From assembly GCA_036657395.1 (NCBI GenBank), contig JAVXGM010000002.1, positions 204,059 to 268,058 of the forward strand: a stretch of 64,000 nucleotides of DNA, read 5' to 3'. This DNA is from JAVXGM01 sp036657395. GTDB lineage: Bacteria; Bacillota; Clostridia; Peptostreptococcales; Anaerovoracaceae. The position numbers and the translations under genes are program-made. Shown one piece after another: positions 23,937 to 32,047 of the stretch. The notes below the pieces were generated by a model that worked only from the letters and a program-made list of their open reading frames with translations, made no database searches and was not told where the DNA came from. Position 1 is the first letter of the stretch; each line of letters opens with the position of its first letter.

Positions 23937-25127
23937 CTATTTAAATTTAGTGTTGATTACCACAATTTCACTTTTTGTGCCAACTCTCATAGCGGGTCCC
24001 CAAACTCCTACTCCAGAAGTTACAACTGAATTCATGTCATCTTTTTTAACAAATCCACAAGCGTTTTCCCAAAACACATCAATAAATAGATTGCCCGGGA
24101 AAATTTGTCCATCATGTGTATGTCCTGCCATTTCCAGATCCACGCCGGCATCTGCACTTGCTTGTAAGTCTTTAGGCTCATGTTCTAATAGGATCATAGG
24201 CTTATTCTTTGGAAGGCTCTCCGTCAGGTCTGTAAGCGGAAGCCTAACCTGTGAGTAATTTCCCGGTTTATCTAAATCTCGCCGACCTACTATATTTATC
24301 CCTGCCACTTCTGTCACCTCATCTCTAAGAAGTGTAATATTTGAATGTTTCATAAAATCGTTCATTTGGCTTGTATTTATCATTGGATTCTTGGATGGCA
24401 TGGAAAATCCTCCAATTAAATTTTCTGTAACGTCATGGTTGCCGTAACAAGCATAAACTCCGTATTTACTTTTAATTGTCTTAAATTTTTCAATGGTTTT
24501 TTCAGGTTCTTTCAAAGCTTCATAGGAGTTATCAAAAATGTCCCCTGCAATAAAAACAATATCTGCATCCTGAGCATTAATTTTATCCACCATTTGTTCC
24601 ATAAGCGGATTTCCAACGCTGTATCCCATATGAAAATCCGCCACCATGACGATTTTCATATCTTTTCCCCCAGGCCACTTTTTATCTATGGAAATATCAT
24701 ACGTCGTGATTTGAATATTATTCATGTGAGCCAAACCATATAAAGTAAAGCCTATAACTAGCACAATTACTGTAGCACCTCTAATTATTACGAATTTTCG
24801 CCACTGTCCTTGACCTTTTTCAATAATCTTAAGCTTTCGTAAAATAACTGTAGTAATAGCCGCCACTGCAAGAAAAAGGAGTACATATATGAATGTCCCA
24901 ACCCACACATTACTTATATGTTTCATTGCCGCTTTCATTCCTCCCGTGCTAAAGAGAAGACATGTTACAATAGATGTTGCTAGGAAAAAGTATATAACAG
25001 TAAATGTGATGGAAAACCAACGTTTATGTAAAGCTCCTGAAAGGTTCCTAAACCAATGGATTGCTCCGCTCCAAATAAAATAATTAATTACTAAATAGAT
25101 TACTCCAATAAAAATAATTAAAAGCAT
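23937..25127 (-). CDS. Membrane-anchored metallophosphoesterase (YkuE/YaeI-like)
   Basis: A 396-residue protein with four N-terminal membrane helices (about 1-17, 38-60, 75-100, 110-130) and a C-terminal calcineurin-like phosphoesterase domain from about 150. The metal-binding motifs appear in order: DFHMG, GDIFDN, GNHD and GHTHDGQ. The domain is expected outside the membrane. YkuE-type relatives act on lipid-linked or surface phosphate esters; the substrate here is unknown. An AAAGGAG stands upstream of the ATG, and the minus-strand promoter near 25159 has an extended -10 (TGGTATAAT). Confidence 0.87.
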   Translation of the reverse strand: MLLIIFIGVIYLVINYFIWSGAIHWFRNLSGALHKRWFSITFTVIYFFLATSIVTCLLFSTGGMKAAMKHISNVWVGTFIYVLLFLAVAAITTVILRKLKIIEKGQGQWRKFVIIRGATVIVLVIGFTLYGLAHMNNIQITTYDISIDKKWPGGKDMKIVMVADFHMGYSVGNPLMEQMVDKINAQDADIVFIAGDIFDNSYEALKEPEKTIEKFKTIKSKYGVYACYGNHDVTENLIGGFSMPSKNPMINTSQMNDFMKHSNITLLRDEVTEVAGINIVGRRDLDKPGNYSQVRLPLTDLTESLPKNKPMILLEHEPKDLQASADAGVDLEMAGHTHDGQIFPGNLFIDVFWENACGFVKKDDMNSVVTSGVGVWGPAMRVGTKSEIVVINTKFK

Positions 25128-25158
25128 ACTATCTCCTTTATCTAAAATATATTTCTTT

Positions 25159-25167
25159 ATTATACCA
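25159..25167 (-). promoter_or_regulatory. Extended -10 promoter of the metallophosphoesterase gene
   Basis: On the minus strand TGGTATAAT is an extended -10 element 32 nt before the start codon. No convincing -35 hexamer is visible 17 bp upstream. Confidence 0.5.
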
Positions 25168-25215
25168 TTATTCTATGATAAAATGATGATACATTAAGTT
25201 AAGAAAGGGCATGTT

Positions 25216-25920
25216 ATGGAAAATTATTTAACACAATTTCCCCTCCAATATCCTGTTCAAAAACGAGTAAAAAAACCTAAAGGTAAAAACGCCGTTGAAA
25301 TTAAATTTGAACAGATGACAAAAGATGTGGATTATGCAAGAAAGTATAAAATCACATCTTATATCCTCTTATTTTTCATTTTTGCATCAATTGGCTGGTG
25401 TTGGGAAGTTTCTCTCCACTTAATAAAAGATGGTGTATTAGTTAACAGAGGAGTGCTCATGGGGCCTTGGCTTCCTATTTACGGAAGTGGTGGTGTTATG
25501 ATTCTAGTCTTACTGCGAAAATGGGTGAATAAGCCGGTGCTCACCTTCTTCCTGGTTATGTTTTTATGTACTGGTGTAGAATATGTTACCAGTTGGTGGC
25601 TAGAATATACCAAAGGTATGAAATGGTGGGACTACAGTGGATATTTCTTGAATATTAACGGTCGTGTTTGCCTTTTAGGCGCAGTCACTTTTGCCATTGG
25701 TGGCACTGCATTTATCTATTTTATAGCCCCTCGCATAGACAACTTGCTACTTAAACTTTCTAAGAAGATGACTATTTGTTTATGTTGTATATTAGTTTGC
25801 CTATTCGCTGCTGATTGGCTCCATTCTCAAAAGCATCCAAATACTGGAGATGGGGTAACTGGCGGAAGCTTCGTTACCTTACCAATGGTAGTTCATGAAC
25901 TTATGGATAGAGGCAAATAA
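25216..25920 (+). CDS. PF06541-type membrane protein (putative ABC transporter permease family)
   Basis: A 234-residue protein with a cytoplasmic charged start (about 1-50), then about five membrane helices. The conserved segments of the family are FFIFASIGWCWEV near residue 60, NRGVLMGPWLPIYGSGG near 80 and VEYVTSWWLEYTKGMKWWDYSG near 125. The family is annotated as a putative ABC-transporter permease, but no ATPase partner is nearby, so the transport role is unproven. AAAGGG lies before the ATG. It is monocistronic and ends at a strong hairpin at 25926. Confidence 0.78.
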   Translation: MENYLTQFPLQYPVQKRVKKPKGKNAVEIKFEQMTKDVDYARKYKITSYILLFFIFASIGWCWEVSLHLIKDGVLVNRGVLMGPWLPIYGSGGVMILVLLRKWVNKPVLTFFLVMFLCTGVEYVTSWWLEYTKGMKWWDYSGYFLNINGRVCLLGAVTFAIGGTAFIYFIAPRIDNLLLKLSKKMTICLCCILVCLFAADWLHSQKHPNTGDGVTGGSFVTLPMVVHELMDRGK

Positions 25921-25925
25921 TTAAA

Positions 25926-25965
25926 TTAAAAAAAGGTGGTTTCATTTTGAAACCGCCTTTTTTTT
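25926..25965. terminator. Bidirectional terminator
   Basis: GGTGGTTTC pairs with GAAACCGCC (one G-U) around a 5-nt loop, with seven A before and eight T after. It follows the PF06541 gene and could also end the minus-strand CNNM transcript. Confidence 0.85.
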
Positions 25966-26022
25966 AACTATAATTTCTCCTACCTGAGTGTTTCTGTAGA
26001 TACCTCAATCCCAATGCCAAAC

Positions 26023-27405
26023 TTATTCTTTGTTTTCTTTATCTTTGTGTTTTTCCTTTTCATCCTGATCTGATTTTGGCTCTTCACTGATAGGTGCAAT
26101 ATACAATTTCACCTTTTCAATTCGCCGTTCTTTCATGGATTCAATTTTAAATACATAGTTTTCAAATTCTACTATCCGATCTTCGTCTTCATCTTCGTCA
26201 GGGATTTCCCCAAGAATATCAATAATAAATCCCCCCACCGTTTCACTGTTTTCTGATTCTAAATTGGTGCCTATTTCATCATTGATATCATCTAAATCCA
26301 TTACCCCATCAATTAAATAAGTGCTTTCATCAATTCGTTCAATCTCAGGTTCTTCTTCATCGTATTCGTCATCAATATCACCCATAACCTCCTCAATGAT
26401 ATCCTCCATAGTGACAATTCCAGAGAACCCACCATATTCGTCAATGAGTATGGCAATGTGTTGTTTGGTTTTCTGAAGTTCAAAGAAGAGAGCATCGATA
26501 TTCTTTGTTTCAGGAATAAAGTAAGGCTTTCTAATAATCCCACTTATATCCACATTTTCAAAGCCATCTTCCCTTGCCTTGATTAGATAATCCTTAATGT
26601 ACAAAATGCCCTTAATCTTATCGCTATCGTCCTCATACACAGGAATTCTGGAATATCTGAGTTCCATTAGTTCGTCAATATATTCTTCTGTCGGATCGTT
26701 GATATCAATTGAAAATACATCGGTTCTCGGTGTCATTACTTCATAAGCAAGTTTATCGTCAAAAGCAAAGATACTGTTAATCATCTTTTTGCCTTCTTCT
26801 TTTAAGACTCCACTTTCTTGACCTACTTCAAGCATAGACATAACTTCGTCTTCAGAGAATTCATCATCTTCCATATCTACTTTTTGTCTGGTAATTTTAA
26901 GTAGAATATTCACAGAAATTGACAATAACCATACGAATGGCTTACTTAATTTAGATATCACTACAATAGGTCTAGCCATTATCATAGCAATGCCTTCTGA
27001 ATGATGAAGTGCTAAACGTTTTGGATACAGCTCACCTAAAACAAGGGTCACATAAGCGAGTATTAAAGTTACAAGAACAACGGCAACTTCTTTTCCGTAA
27101 GGAATTCCAAAGGAGGATAAAAAGCCTCCTAATTCATCAGACATCCCTACAGCCGCTGATGCACTGGCTAGAAATCCAGCCAAAGTTATAGCTACCTGAA
27201 TAGTTGATAAAAATATGTTCGGCGTTTCTAATAACTTTTGTAAGACTATTGCTCGCCTACTTCCGTCTTGGGCAAGAACTTTGATTTTGTTCTTATTAAC
27301 TGATACAAAGGCCATTTCTGCTGCTGCAAAAACTCCATTAACAATAATCAATATGATTAAAAAAGTAAATTGTAACGCCAAAGGCGTCCCGGGGTCAGAT
27401 GACAT
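26023..27405 (-). CDS. CNNM/CorC-type (hemolysin-family) membrane protein
   Basis: A 460-residue protein with a DUF21 membrane domain (about 10-195; EMAFVSVNKNKIKVLA), a pair of CBS domains (about 205-335; MTPRTDVFSID, HIAILIDEYGGFSGIVTMEDIIEEVMGDI), and a CorC/HlyC C-terminal domain (about 345-430). The C-terminal tail is very rich in Lys, Glu and Asp. This family exports or regulates Mg2+ or Co2+; the hemolysin name is historical. Its start codon abuts the stop of the upstream U32 peptidase gene, so both are in one operon. The charged tail is longer than in many relatives. Confidence 0.9.
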   Translation of the reverse strand: MSSDPGTPLALQFTFLIILIIVNGVFAAAEMAFVSVNKNKIKVLAQDGSRRAIVLQKLLETPNIFLSTIQVAITLAGFLASASAAVGMSDELGGFLSSFGIPYGKEVAVVLVTLILAYVTLVLGELYPKRLALHHSEGIAMIMARPIVVISKLSKPFVWLLSISVNILLKITRQKVDMEDDEFSEDEVMSMLEVGQESGVLKEEGKKMINSIFAFDDKLAYEVMTPRTDVFSIDINDPTEEYIDELMELRYSRIPVYEDDSDKIKGILYIKDYLIKAREDGFENVDISGIIRKPYFIPETKNIDALFFELQKTKQHIAILIDEYGGFSGIVTMEDIIEEVMGDIDDEYDEEEPEIERIDESTYLIDGVMDLDDINDEIGTNLESENSETVGGFIIDILGEIPDEDEDEDRIVEFENYVFKIESMKERRIEKVKLYIAPISEEPKSDQDEKEKHKDKENKE

Positions 27406-28635
27406 TTATTTCTCCTTTCGCTTTCGCAATAAAAAATTTTCTTTCACTGGTTGCTCCATTTTAATTTGAATAATTTGTTGAGGATGAGGTGCGGAATCTA
27501 TTGGTGCACCATCTTGATCTAAAAGTACCTTTAACTCCTGTGCAAAAAATTCTGTATAGGGTCCAAAGACCTCTATTTCCTCGCCTAAGCTGATTTTATT
27601 CCGCTGCTCTACCATTGCCATCTTACTGGTGGAATCATAGCTTTTCACTACCCCGACAAATGTGTATTCTCTAGTATATGAGCTAGTTAAATAATTTTGG
27701 TCTTTGCCAGTAGGTTGGTTATAATAAAAGCCTGTAGTAAATTCTCTATGGCTAACAGTTTTTAATTCATTTAACCACTGTGGGTCAAATACATACTCTT
27801 TTGGATCTTTCTCATATGCATCAATGGCTTTCCTGTAAGCACTTACAACAGTAGCTACGTAAAATCCACTCTTCATTCGGCCTTCAATTTTAGCAGATGC
27901 TATACCATTTTCAATAAGCTGAGGAATGTGTTCAATCATGCAAAGATCCCTGGAATTCAAAATGTATGTGCCCCGATCGTCTTCCTCTACTGGATAGTAT
28001 TCGTCTGGCCGCTGCTCTTCCACAAGAGAATATTTCCATCTACATGGATGTGAACATTGACCCCTATTGGCATCCCGCTCTGTCATAAAATTGCTTAATA
28101 GGCATCTTCCTGAATAGGAAATACACATAGCCCCTTGAACAAAGGCCTCAATTTCAACTTCAGGATCCAGCTTCGCTCTCAACTCTATGATTTCATCAAA
28201 AGTAAGCTCCCTAGCCAAAACAATACGTTTTACACCTTGGCTTTTCCAAAACTCTGCCGCCTTATAATTTGTCATATTGGCCTGAGTGCTTAAGTGAATT
28301 TCTGCGTTTGGGAAAAATTCTTTGACCATAAGGATAACCCCTGGGTCAGAGATGATGAATCCATCAATTTCAAATGACTTTATAGAACGCAGATACTTAT
28401 CCATAAGAGGGACATCTGCATTATGAGCAAAAATATTTAAAGTAAGATAGGCTTTTTTCCCACGTTTGTGGACATATTCAAGGCCTTCCTCCATGTCATT
28501 TGTACTTAGATTTCCTGCGGAAGCCCTAAGGCTAAACAGCTCTCCGCCAAAATACACAGCGTCTGCACCATAATCTATGGCAATTTTTAATTTTTCCAAG
28601 TCTCCCGCCGGAGCAAGTAACTCAATTTTTTTCAT
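27406..28635 (-). CDS. U32 peptidase-family tRNA hydroxylation protein (TrhP/YrrO-like)
   Basis: A 409-residue U32 protein with the hallmark ELLAPAGDLEKLKIAIDYGADAVYFGG opening and the cysteine-rich GRCLLSNFMTERDANRGQCSHPCRWKY segment near 185 that binds an iron-sulphur cluster. The C-terminal U32 domain covers about 310-400. Relatives YrrN/YrrO (TrhP) prepare tRNA uridine-34 hydroxylation together with prephenate-derived groups. The position directly after trmR and mltG is the same as in Bacillus (yrrL-yrrM-yrrN/O), which supports the assignment. Only one U32 gene is present here, not two. It shares a transcript with the CNNM gene. Confidence 0.88.
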   Translation of the reverse strand: MKKIELLAPAGDLEKLKIAIDYGADAVYFGGELFSLRASAGNLSTNDMEEGLEYVHKRGKKAYLTLNIFAHNADVPLMDKYLRSIKSFEIDGFIISDPGVILMVKEFFPNAEIHLSTQANMTNYKAAEFWKSQGVKRIVLARELTFDEIIELRAKLDPEVEIEAFVQGAMCISYSGRCLLSNFMTERDANRGQCSHPCRWKYSLVEEQRPDEYYPVEEDDRGTYILNSRDLCMIEHIPQLIENGIASAKIEGRMKSGFYVATVVSAYRKAIDAYEKDPKEYVFDPQWLNELKTVSHREFTTGFYYNQPTGKDQNYLTSSYTREYTFVGVVKSYDSTSKMAMVEQRNKISLGEEIEVFGPYTEFFAQELKVLLDQDGAPIDSAPHPQQIIQIKMEQPVKENFLLRKRKEK

Positions 28636-28636
28636 T

Positions 28637-29281
28637 TTATCCTTTCAATATGCTAATGGAAATTCCGTCTCCTATAGGCAGAAGGGAAAAAGTCGTATTT
28701 TCTAAATTGCTAATATAGTTTAGAAATTCTCTCATTCTTCTTATGCTAGTCCTGTGTTTTCTGTAAGGGTCATATTCATCAGAAACTGTTGTGCCTCTCA
28801 TCAATACGTTGTCACAGACAATCATTGCGTTTTCACTGCAAATCTTTATAGCTTCATCCCAAAAAGCACGATAATGGCTCTTGGCTGCATCTATAAATAC
28901 TAAATCATAGGACTTAGTAAGTGTAGGAATAATTTCTTGACCTTTTCCGTTTATAACGGTTATTCTTTCTTTTAAGCCTAAATCTAAAATATTTGACTTC
29001 GCTACCTGACACAAGTCCTTGTCTGTCTCCACTGTAGTTATCTTGCATTCTTCATCTGAAATAGCAAAACAAGATGCGGAATAACCAATTGCTGTACCAA
29101 TTTCTAATATTTCCTTTGGCTTTTTTAATTTAATTAAACTTAAAAGGAGAGTTTCTGTGTCAGGAAGAATAATCGGTATATTCTTTTCCTCTGCATCTTC
29201 TCTTAGTTTTTTAAGGTTGTCATTTAAAGGTTGATACAAATGCCTAATATACTCATCTACTTGTTCGTTTATAATGTTCAT
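28637..29281 (-). CDS. trmR: tRNA uridine 5-hydroxy O-methyltransferase (TrmR)
   Basis: A 214-residue class I SAM-dependent O-methyltransferase of the family that includes Bacillus TrmR (YrrM), which methylates 5-hydroxyuridine at tRNA position 34. Motifs: ILEIGTAIGYSASCFA (SAM site, about 55), TTVETD (acidic loop) and YDLVFIDAAKSHY (metal or catalytic Asp). The start at ATG 29281 matches the family; an in-frame TTG 24 nt upstream with AAAAGG is an alternative. It is one base after the mltG stop codon and just before the U32 hydroxylation gene, so the two tRNA modification steps are encoded together. Confidence 0.88.
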   Translation of the reverse strand: MNIINEQVDEYIRHLYQPLNDNLKKLREDAEEKNIPIILPDTETLLLSLIKLKKPKEILEIGTAIGYSASCFAISDEECKITTVETDKDLCQVAKSNILDLGLKERITVINGKGQEIIPTLTKSYDLVFIDAAKSHYRAFWDEAIKICSENAMIVCDNVLMRGTTVSDEYDPYRKHRTSIRRMREFLNYISNLENTTFSLLPIGDGISISILKG

Positions 29282-29282
29282 T

Positions 29283-30338
29283 TTAGTACCATTTATTCTT
29301 TTCAACTACCTTTTGATGCTCTGCATATGTTTTGGTGAATAGTACAGTGCCGTCTTTTGTTGCAAAGAAGAAAAGATAATCTGTTTTTTCATAGTTTACG
29401 CATGCTTCCATGGTGGCTAAAGGCACAGAACATACAGGTCCTATAGGTAGTCCAGGATGTTTATATGTGTTGTATAAAGAATCCACCTTAGTGTCACTAA
29501 TGCTTACATCTACTCGCCTTTGTTTTTTTGCATAGTTTACAGTAATATCGCTTTGAAGTGGCATATCCTGATCCAACCTATTCTTAAATACTCCTGCGAT
29601 TCTCATGTTTGTATCCTCAGCTTGACCAGATTCTGCTTGAACAATGGATGCAAATGTCACGAACTCATGAACAGACATATCCATTGTAGAAATTTTATCC
29701 TTCACTTTGGTTAAATTTTTGTCCATACCATCTAGCATTAAGTTGGTGACTTCTTCAATGGTTGGCTTTTCCGTGGAAACATAATATGTGTCTGGGTATA
29801 AATACCCTTCCAAAGGATGCATAATCCCATCCTTCAAAATGTCTGAAGTAAGGAACCAGTATTTATCAATTAACGTTTGTAAATATGCTTTATCTGCCCA
29901 TGCTTTAAGAACTTCTTCTTTTTTAATTCCAAATGTATTATCTATAGTTTGAGCAATTTCAGGAAGTGTGATGCCTTCTAATACTTTCAGTTGTCTCTTG
30001 GCCATATAATTTGCATCCCCATCTCCAATCGCTTTAAGCATTTCTGGCAATGACATGGTTTTATTAAAAATATAGGTACCCATTTGTAATTTTTCAGGTG
30101 CTGCAAGCCTAACGTAAATCTTACCACACAAAGGATTGTTAATAAGACCTTGTTTATTCATCATCGTTAAAATTTGTAGGCCGCCCATACCATCTTTTAC
30201 TTCAATAGCCACACCCTTTTTTTCTGTGCCTGAAGCTGCAATTCCCATTAGGTAAAATAGCACGCCACCAAACACAATTATACTGACAACCAAAATAATA
30301 ATGATCATCCTTACTTTGTTTTTTTTCACATCTTCCAT
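29283..30338 (-). CDS. mltG: Endolytic transglycosylase MltG
   Basis: A 351-residue membrane-anchored YceG/MltG protein that cleaves nascent peptidoglycan and sets glycan length. A short cytoplasmic start with basic residues is followed by one helix (about 11-31), a LysM-like subdomain (EVKDGMGGLQILTMM onwards), and the catalytic domain with ASIVQAESGQAED (Glu in the active site) and LPIGPVCSVPL near 300. The start at 30338 has GGAG 8 nt upstream. A longer reading begins with no ribosome binding site. It precedes trmR and follows efp, close to the usual Firmicutes order. Confidence 0.9.
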   Translation of the reverse strand: MEDVKKNKVRMIIIILVVSIIVFGGVLFYLMGIAASGTEKKGVAIEVKDGMGGLQILTMMNKQGLINNPLCGKIYVRLAAPEKLQMGTYIFNKTMSLPEMLKAIGDGDANYMAKRQLKVLEGITLPEIAQTIDNTFGIKKEEVLKAWADKAYLQTLIDKYWFLTSDILKDGIMHPLEGYLYPDTYYVSTEKPTIEEVTNLMLDGMDKNLTKVKDKISTMDMSVHEFVTFASIVQAESGQAEDTNMRIAGVFKNRLDQDMPLQSDITVNYAKKQRRVDVSISDTKVDSLYNTYKHPGLPIGPVCSVPLATMEACVNYEKTDYLFFFATKDGTVLFTKTYAEHQKVVEKNKWY

Positions 30339-30423
30339 GAAATTTTCTCCATCTAATATTAAATATAATGTTGTAAACTTATATTGCAAAAGGACGCATA
30401 GACGCCCTTTCTAAGTATCTTTA

Positions 30424-30984
30424 TTATTTTGATCGGCTTAAATAGCTACCTGTTCTTGTATCAATTTGAATAGTCTCCCCTGCTTGAATGAAAATAGGCA
30501 CCTGGATAACAGCTCCAGTTTCTACAGTAGCTGCCTTTGTCACGTTTGTAGCTGTATCGCCTTTAACTCCAGGTTCTGTATCTGTAACTTCAAGGTCTAC
30601 AAAGTTTGGAGCTTCCACTAAGAAAGGGTTATCTTTATAAAACTTTATAGTTGCTTCATCATTTTCTCTTAAGTACTTCATTGCATCTTCTACCTGCTCA
30701 AAAGTAATTGGAATTTGTTCATAAGTTTCTCCGTCCATAAAGTAATAAAGATCCCCGTCATTGTAAAGATACTGCATTGTCTTTGTTTCAATATGGGCTT
30801 TTGGAAACTTGTCGTTTGGATTGAAAGCTTCCTCCCTAGTTGCTCCAGATAAGACGTTCTTATACTTTGTTCTAACAAAAGCAGCACCCTTGCCCGGCTT
30901 AACATGTTGAAAATCTAAAACCACATGAGGTTCTCCATTAATTTCAAAAGTAATTCCTTTTCTAAAATCGCTTGCGTAAATCAT
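30424..30984 (-). CDS. efp: Elongation factor P
   Basis: A 186-residue protein with three beta-barrel domains that rescues ribosomes stalled at polyproline stretches. The tip loop of domain I reads HVKPGKGAAFVRTK with Lys32 at the usual modification site. Domain II and III landmarks are GDTATNVTKAATVETGAVIQVP and INPDTGSYLSR-like (IDTRTGSYLSR) at the end. AAAGGAAGG precedes the ATG. It lies between the M24 peptidase and mltG; the pairing of an M24 peptidase with efp is common in Firmicutes. Confidence 0.97.
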   Translation of the reverse strand: MIYASDFRKGITFEINGEPHVVLDFQHVKPGKGAAFVRTKYKNVLSGATREEAFNPNDKFPKAHIETKTMQYLYNDGDLYYFMDGETYEQIPITFEQVEDAMKYLRENDEATIKFYKDNPFLVEAPNFVDLEVTDTEPGVKGDTATNVTKAATVETGAVIQVPIFIQAGETIQIDTRTGSYLSRSK

Positions 30985-31005
30985 AAATTTGACCTTCCTT
31001 TATTT

Positions 31006-31701
31006 CTATATTATTATTAATTCTTTTTCTGATTTATTGGTATTGATTATACCAAAATTTGTTACAAAAGCCAAGTCCTCAATACGAACCCCAAATCTGC
31101 CAGGAATATAAATGCCTGGCTCTACAGTAACTGGCATATATTCTTCCAGTATTTCTTCGCTCTTAGCGTTTAATGTAGGGGCTTCGTGAACTTCTGTGCC
31201 AACACCATGTCCTGTCCCATGGATATAGTATTCACCATATCCAGCCTGAACAATAACATCTCTTGCCACTTTATCTACCATGCTACAATGGACTCCTGCT
31301 TTTACTGCTGCAAGAGCTGAAAGTTGAGAGGTTAAAACCGTTTCATAGACTTTTTCCTGTTCTTTAGTTACGTATCCCATTGCAACTGTTCTAGTCATGT
31401 CACCGCAATATCCATCTACTATAGCGCCAAAGTCCATAGTCACAAAATCCCCTTCTTCAATTTTCTTATCTGAAGGTTCTCCGTGAGGTAATTCTGTTCT
31501 AACCCCTGAAACACATATTGTAGGGAATGAGAGGCCTTCGCCTCCCATATCAGTGAGCACTCTTTCAATTTCTTCTGCTACTTTTAGCTCTGTCATTCCT
31601 ACTTTAATGAAATCTAAAATGTGATTAAAACACATATCTCCCATGGCAGAGGCTTTTAAAATTTTCACCAACTCTTCTGGTGTTTTTACCATGTTATTCA
31701 T
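31006..31701 (-). CDS. M24-family metallopeptidase lacking the N-terminal creatinase domain
   Basis: A 231-residue protein containing only the pita-bread catalytic domain. All five metal ligands are visible: Asp in DFGAIVDG, Asp in GDMTRT, His in HGTGHGVG, Glu in VEPGIYIP and Glu in RIEDL; HGEPSD supplies the substrate-binding His. The usual efp neighbour is an Xaa-Pro aminopeptidase of about 350 residues; here the first 120 residues are absent, so it looks more like a methionine-aminopeptidase-sized enzyme. The start at 31701 overlaps the ylbF stop by a few bases; another ATG lies 9 nt downstream. Confidence 0.82.
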   Translation of the reverse strand: MNNMVKTPEELVKILKASAMGDMCFNHILDFIKVGMTELKVAEEIERVLTDMGGEGLSFPTICVSGVRTELPHGEPSDKKIEEGDFVTMDFGAIVDGYCGDMTRTVAMGYVTKEQEKVYETVLTSQLSALAAVKAGVHCSMVDKVARDVIVQAGYGEYYIHGTGHGVGTEVHEAPTLNAKSEEILEEYMPVTVEPGIYIPGRFGVRIEDLAFVTNFGIINTNKSEKELIII

Positions 31702-32044
31702 TTTGTCCCATTCCTTGGCCAAGGTTAATTACTTTGCCTAAAATTTCATAAACATCTTTCATCATCATTGAGAATCTCATCTCACACTGAAGGTACTCTG
31801 CTGCAAGGGGATCCTGCATCATAACTCCATAGAGAGCCTGAACCTGTTGCATAGCATCTTCATCTACTTGTTCCCCCATCATTTGCTTAGCTTGAAGTTG
31901 AAATTGCTTTGCCTGAAAATCCTTCAATGTTTTATCTAATTCAGAGTTTTGCTTTGCTCTTACCTTTATCTCTTCATACTGCTTATACTCTTCAGATTCT
32001 TTAATAGCTGTTGCTAGGCCGTGGGCCTGATCATATACATTCAT
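31694..32044 (-). CDS. YlbF/YmcA-family protein
   Basis: A 116-residue all-helical protein of the DUF964 (YlbF/YmcA) family: NVYDQAHGLATAIKESEEYKQYEEIK at the start, QxKQF motif in the middle, and a Gln-rich Met-rich coiled-coil. In Bacillus, YlbF, YmcA and YaaT form the Y-complex that modulates RNase Y activity and thereby sporulation and competence. Its location directly after the RNase J gene (3-nt gap) fits an RNA-processing connection. GGAGG precedes the ATG. Confidence 0.82.
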   Translation of the reverse strand: MNVYDQAHGLATAIKESEEYKQYEEIKVRAKQNSELDKTLKDFQAKQFQLQAKQMMGEQVDEDAMQQVQALYGVMMQDPLAAEYLQCEMRFSMMMKDVYEILGKVINLGQGMGQNE

Positions 32045-32047
32045 TCT

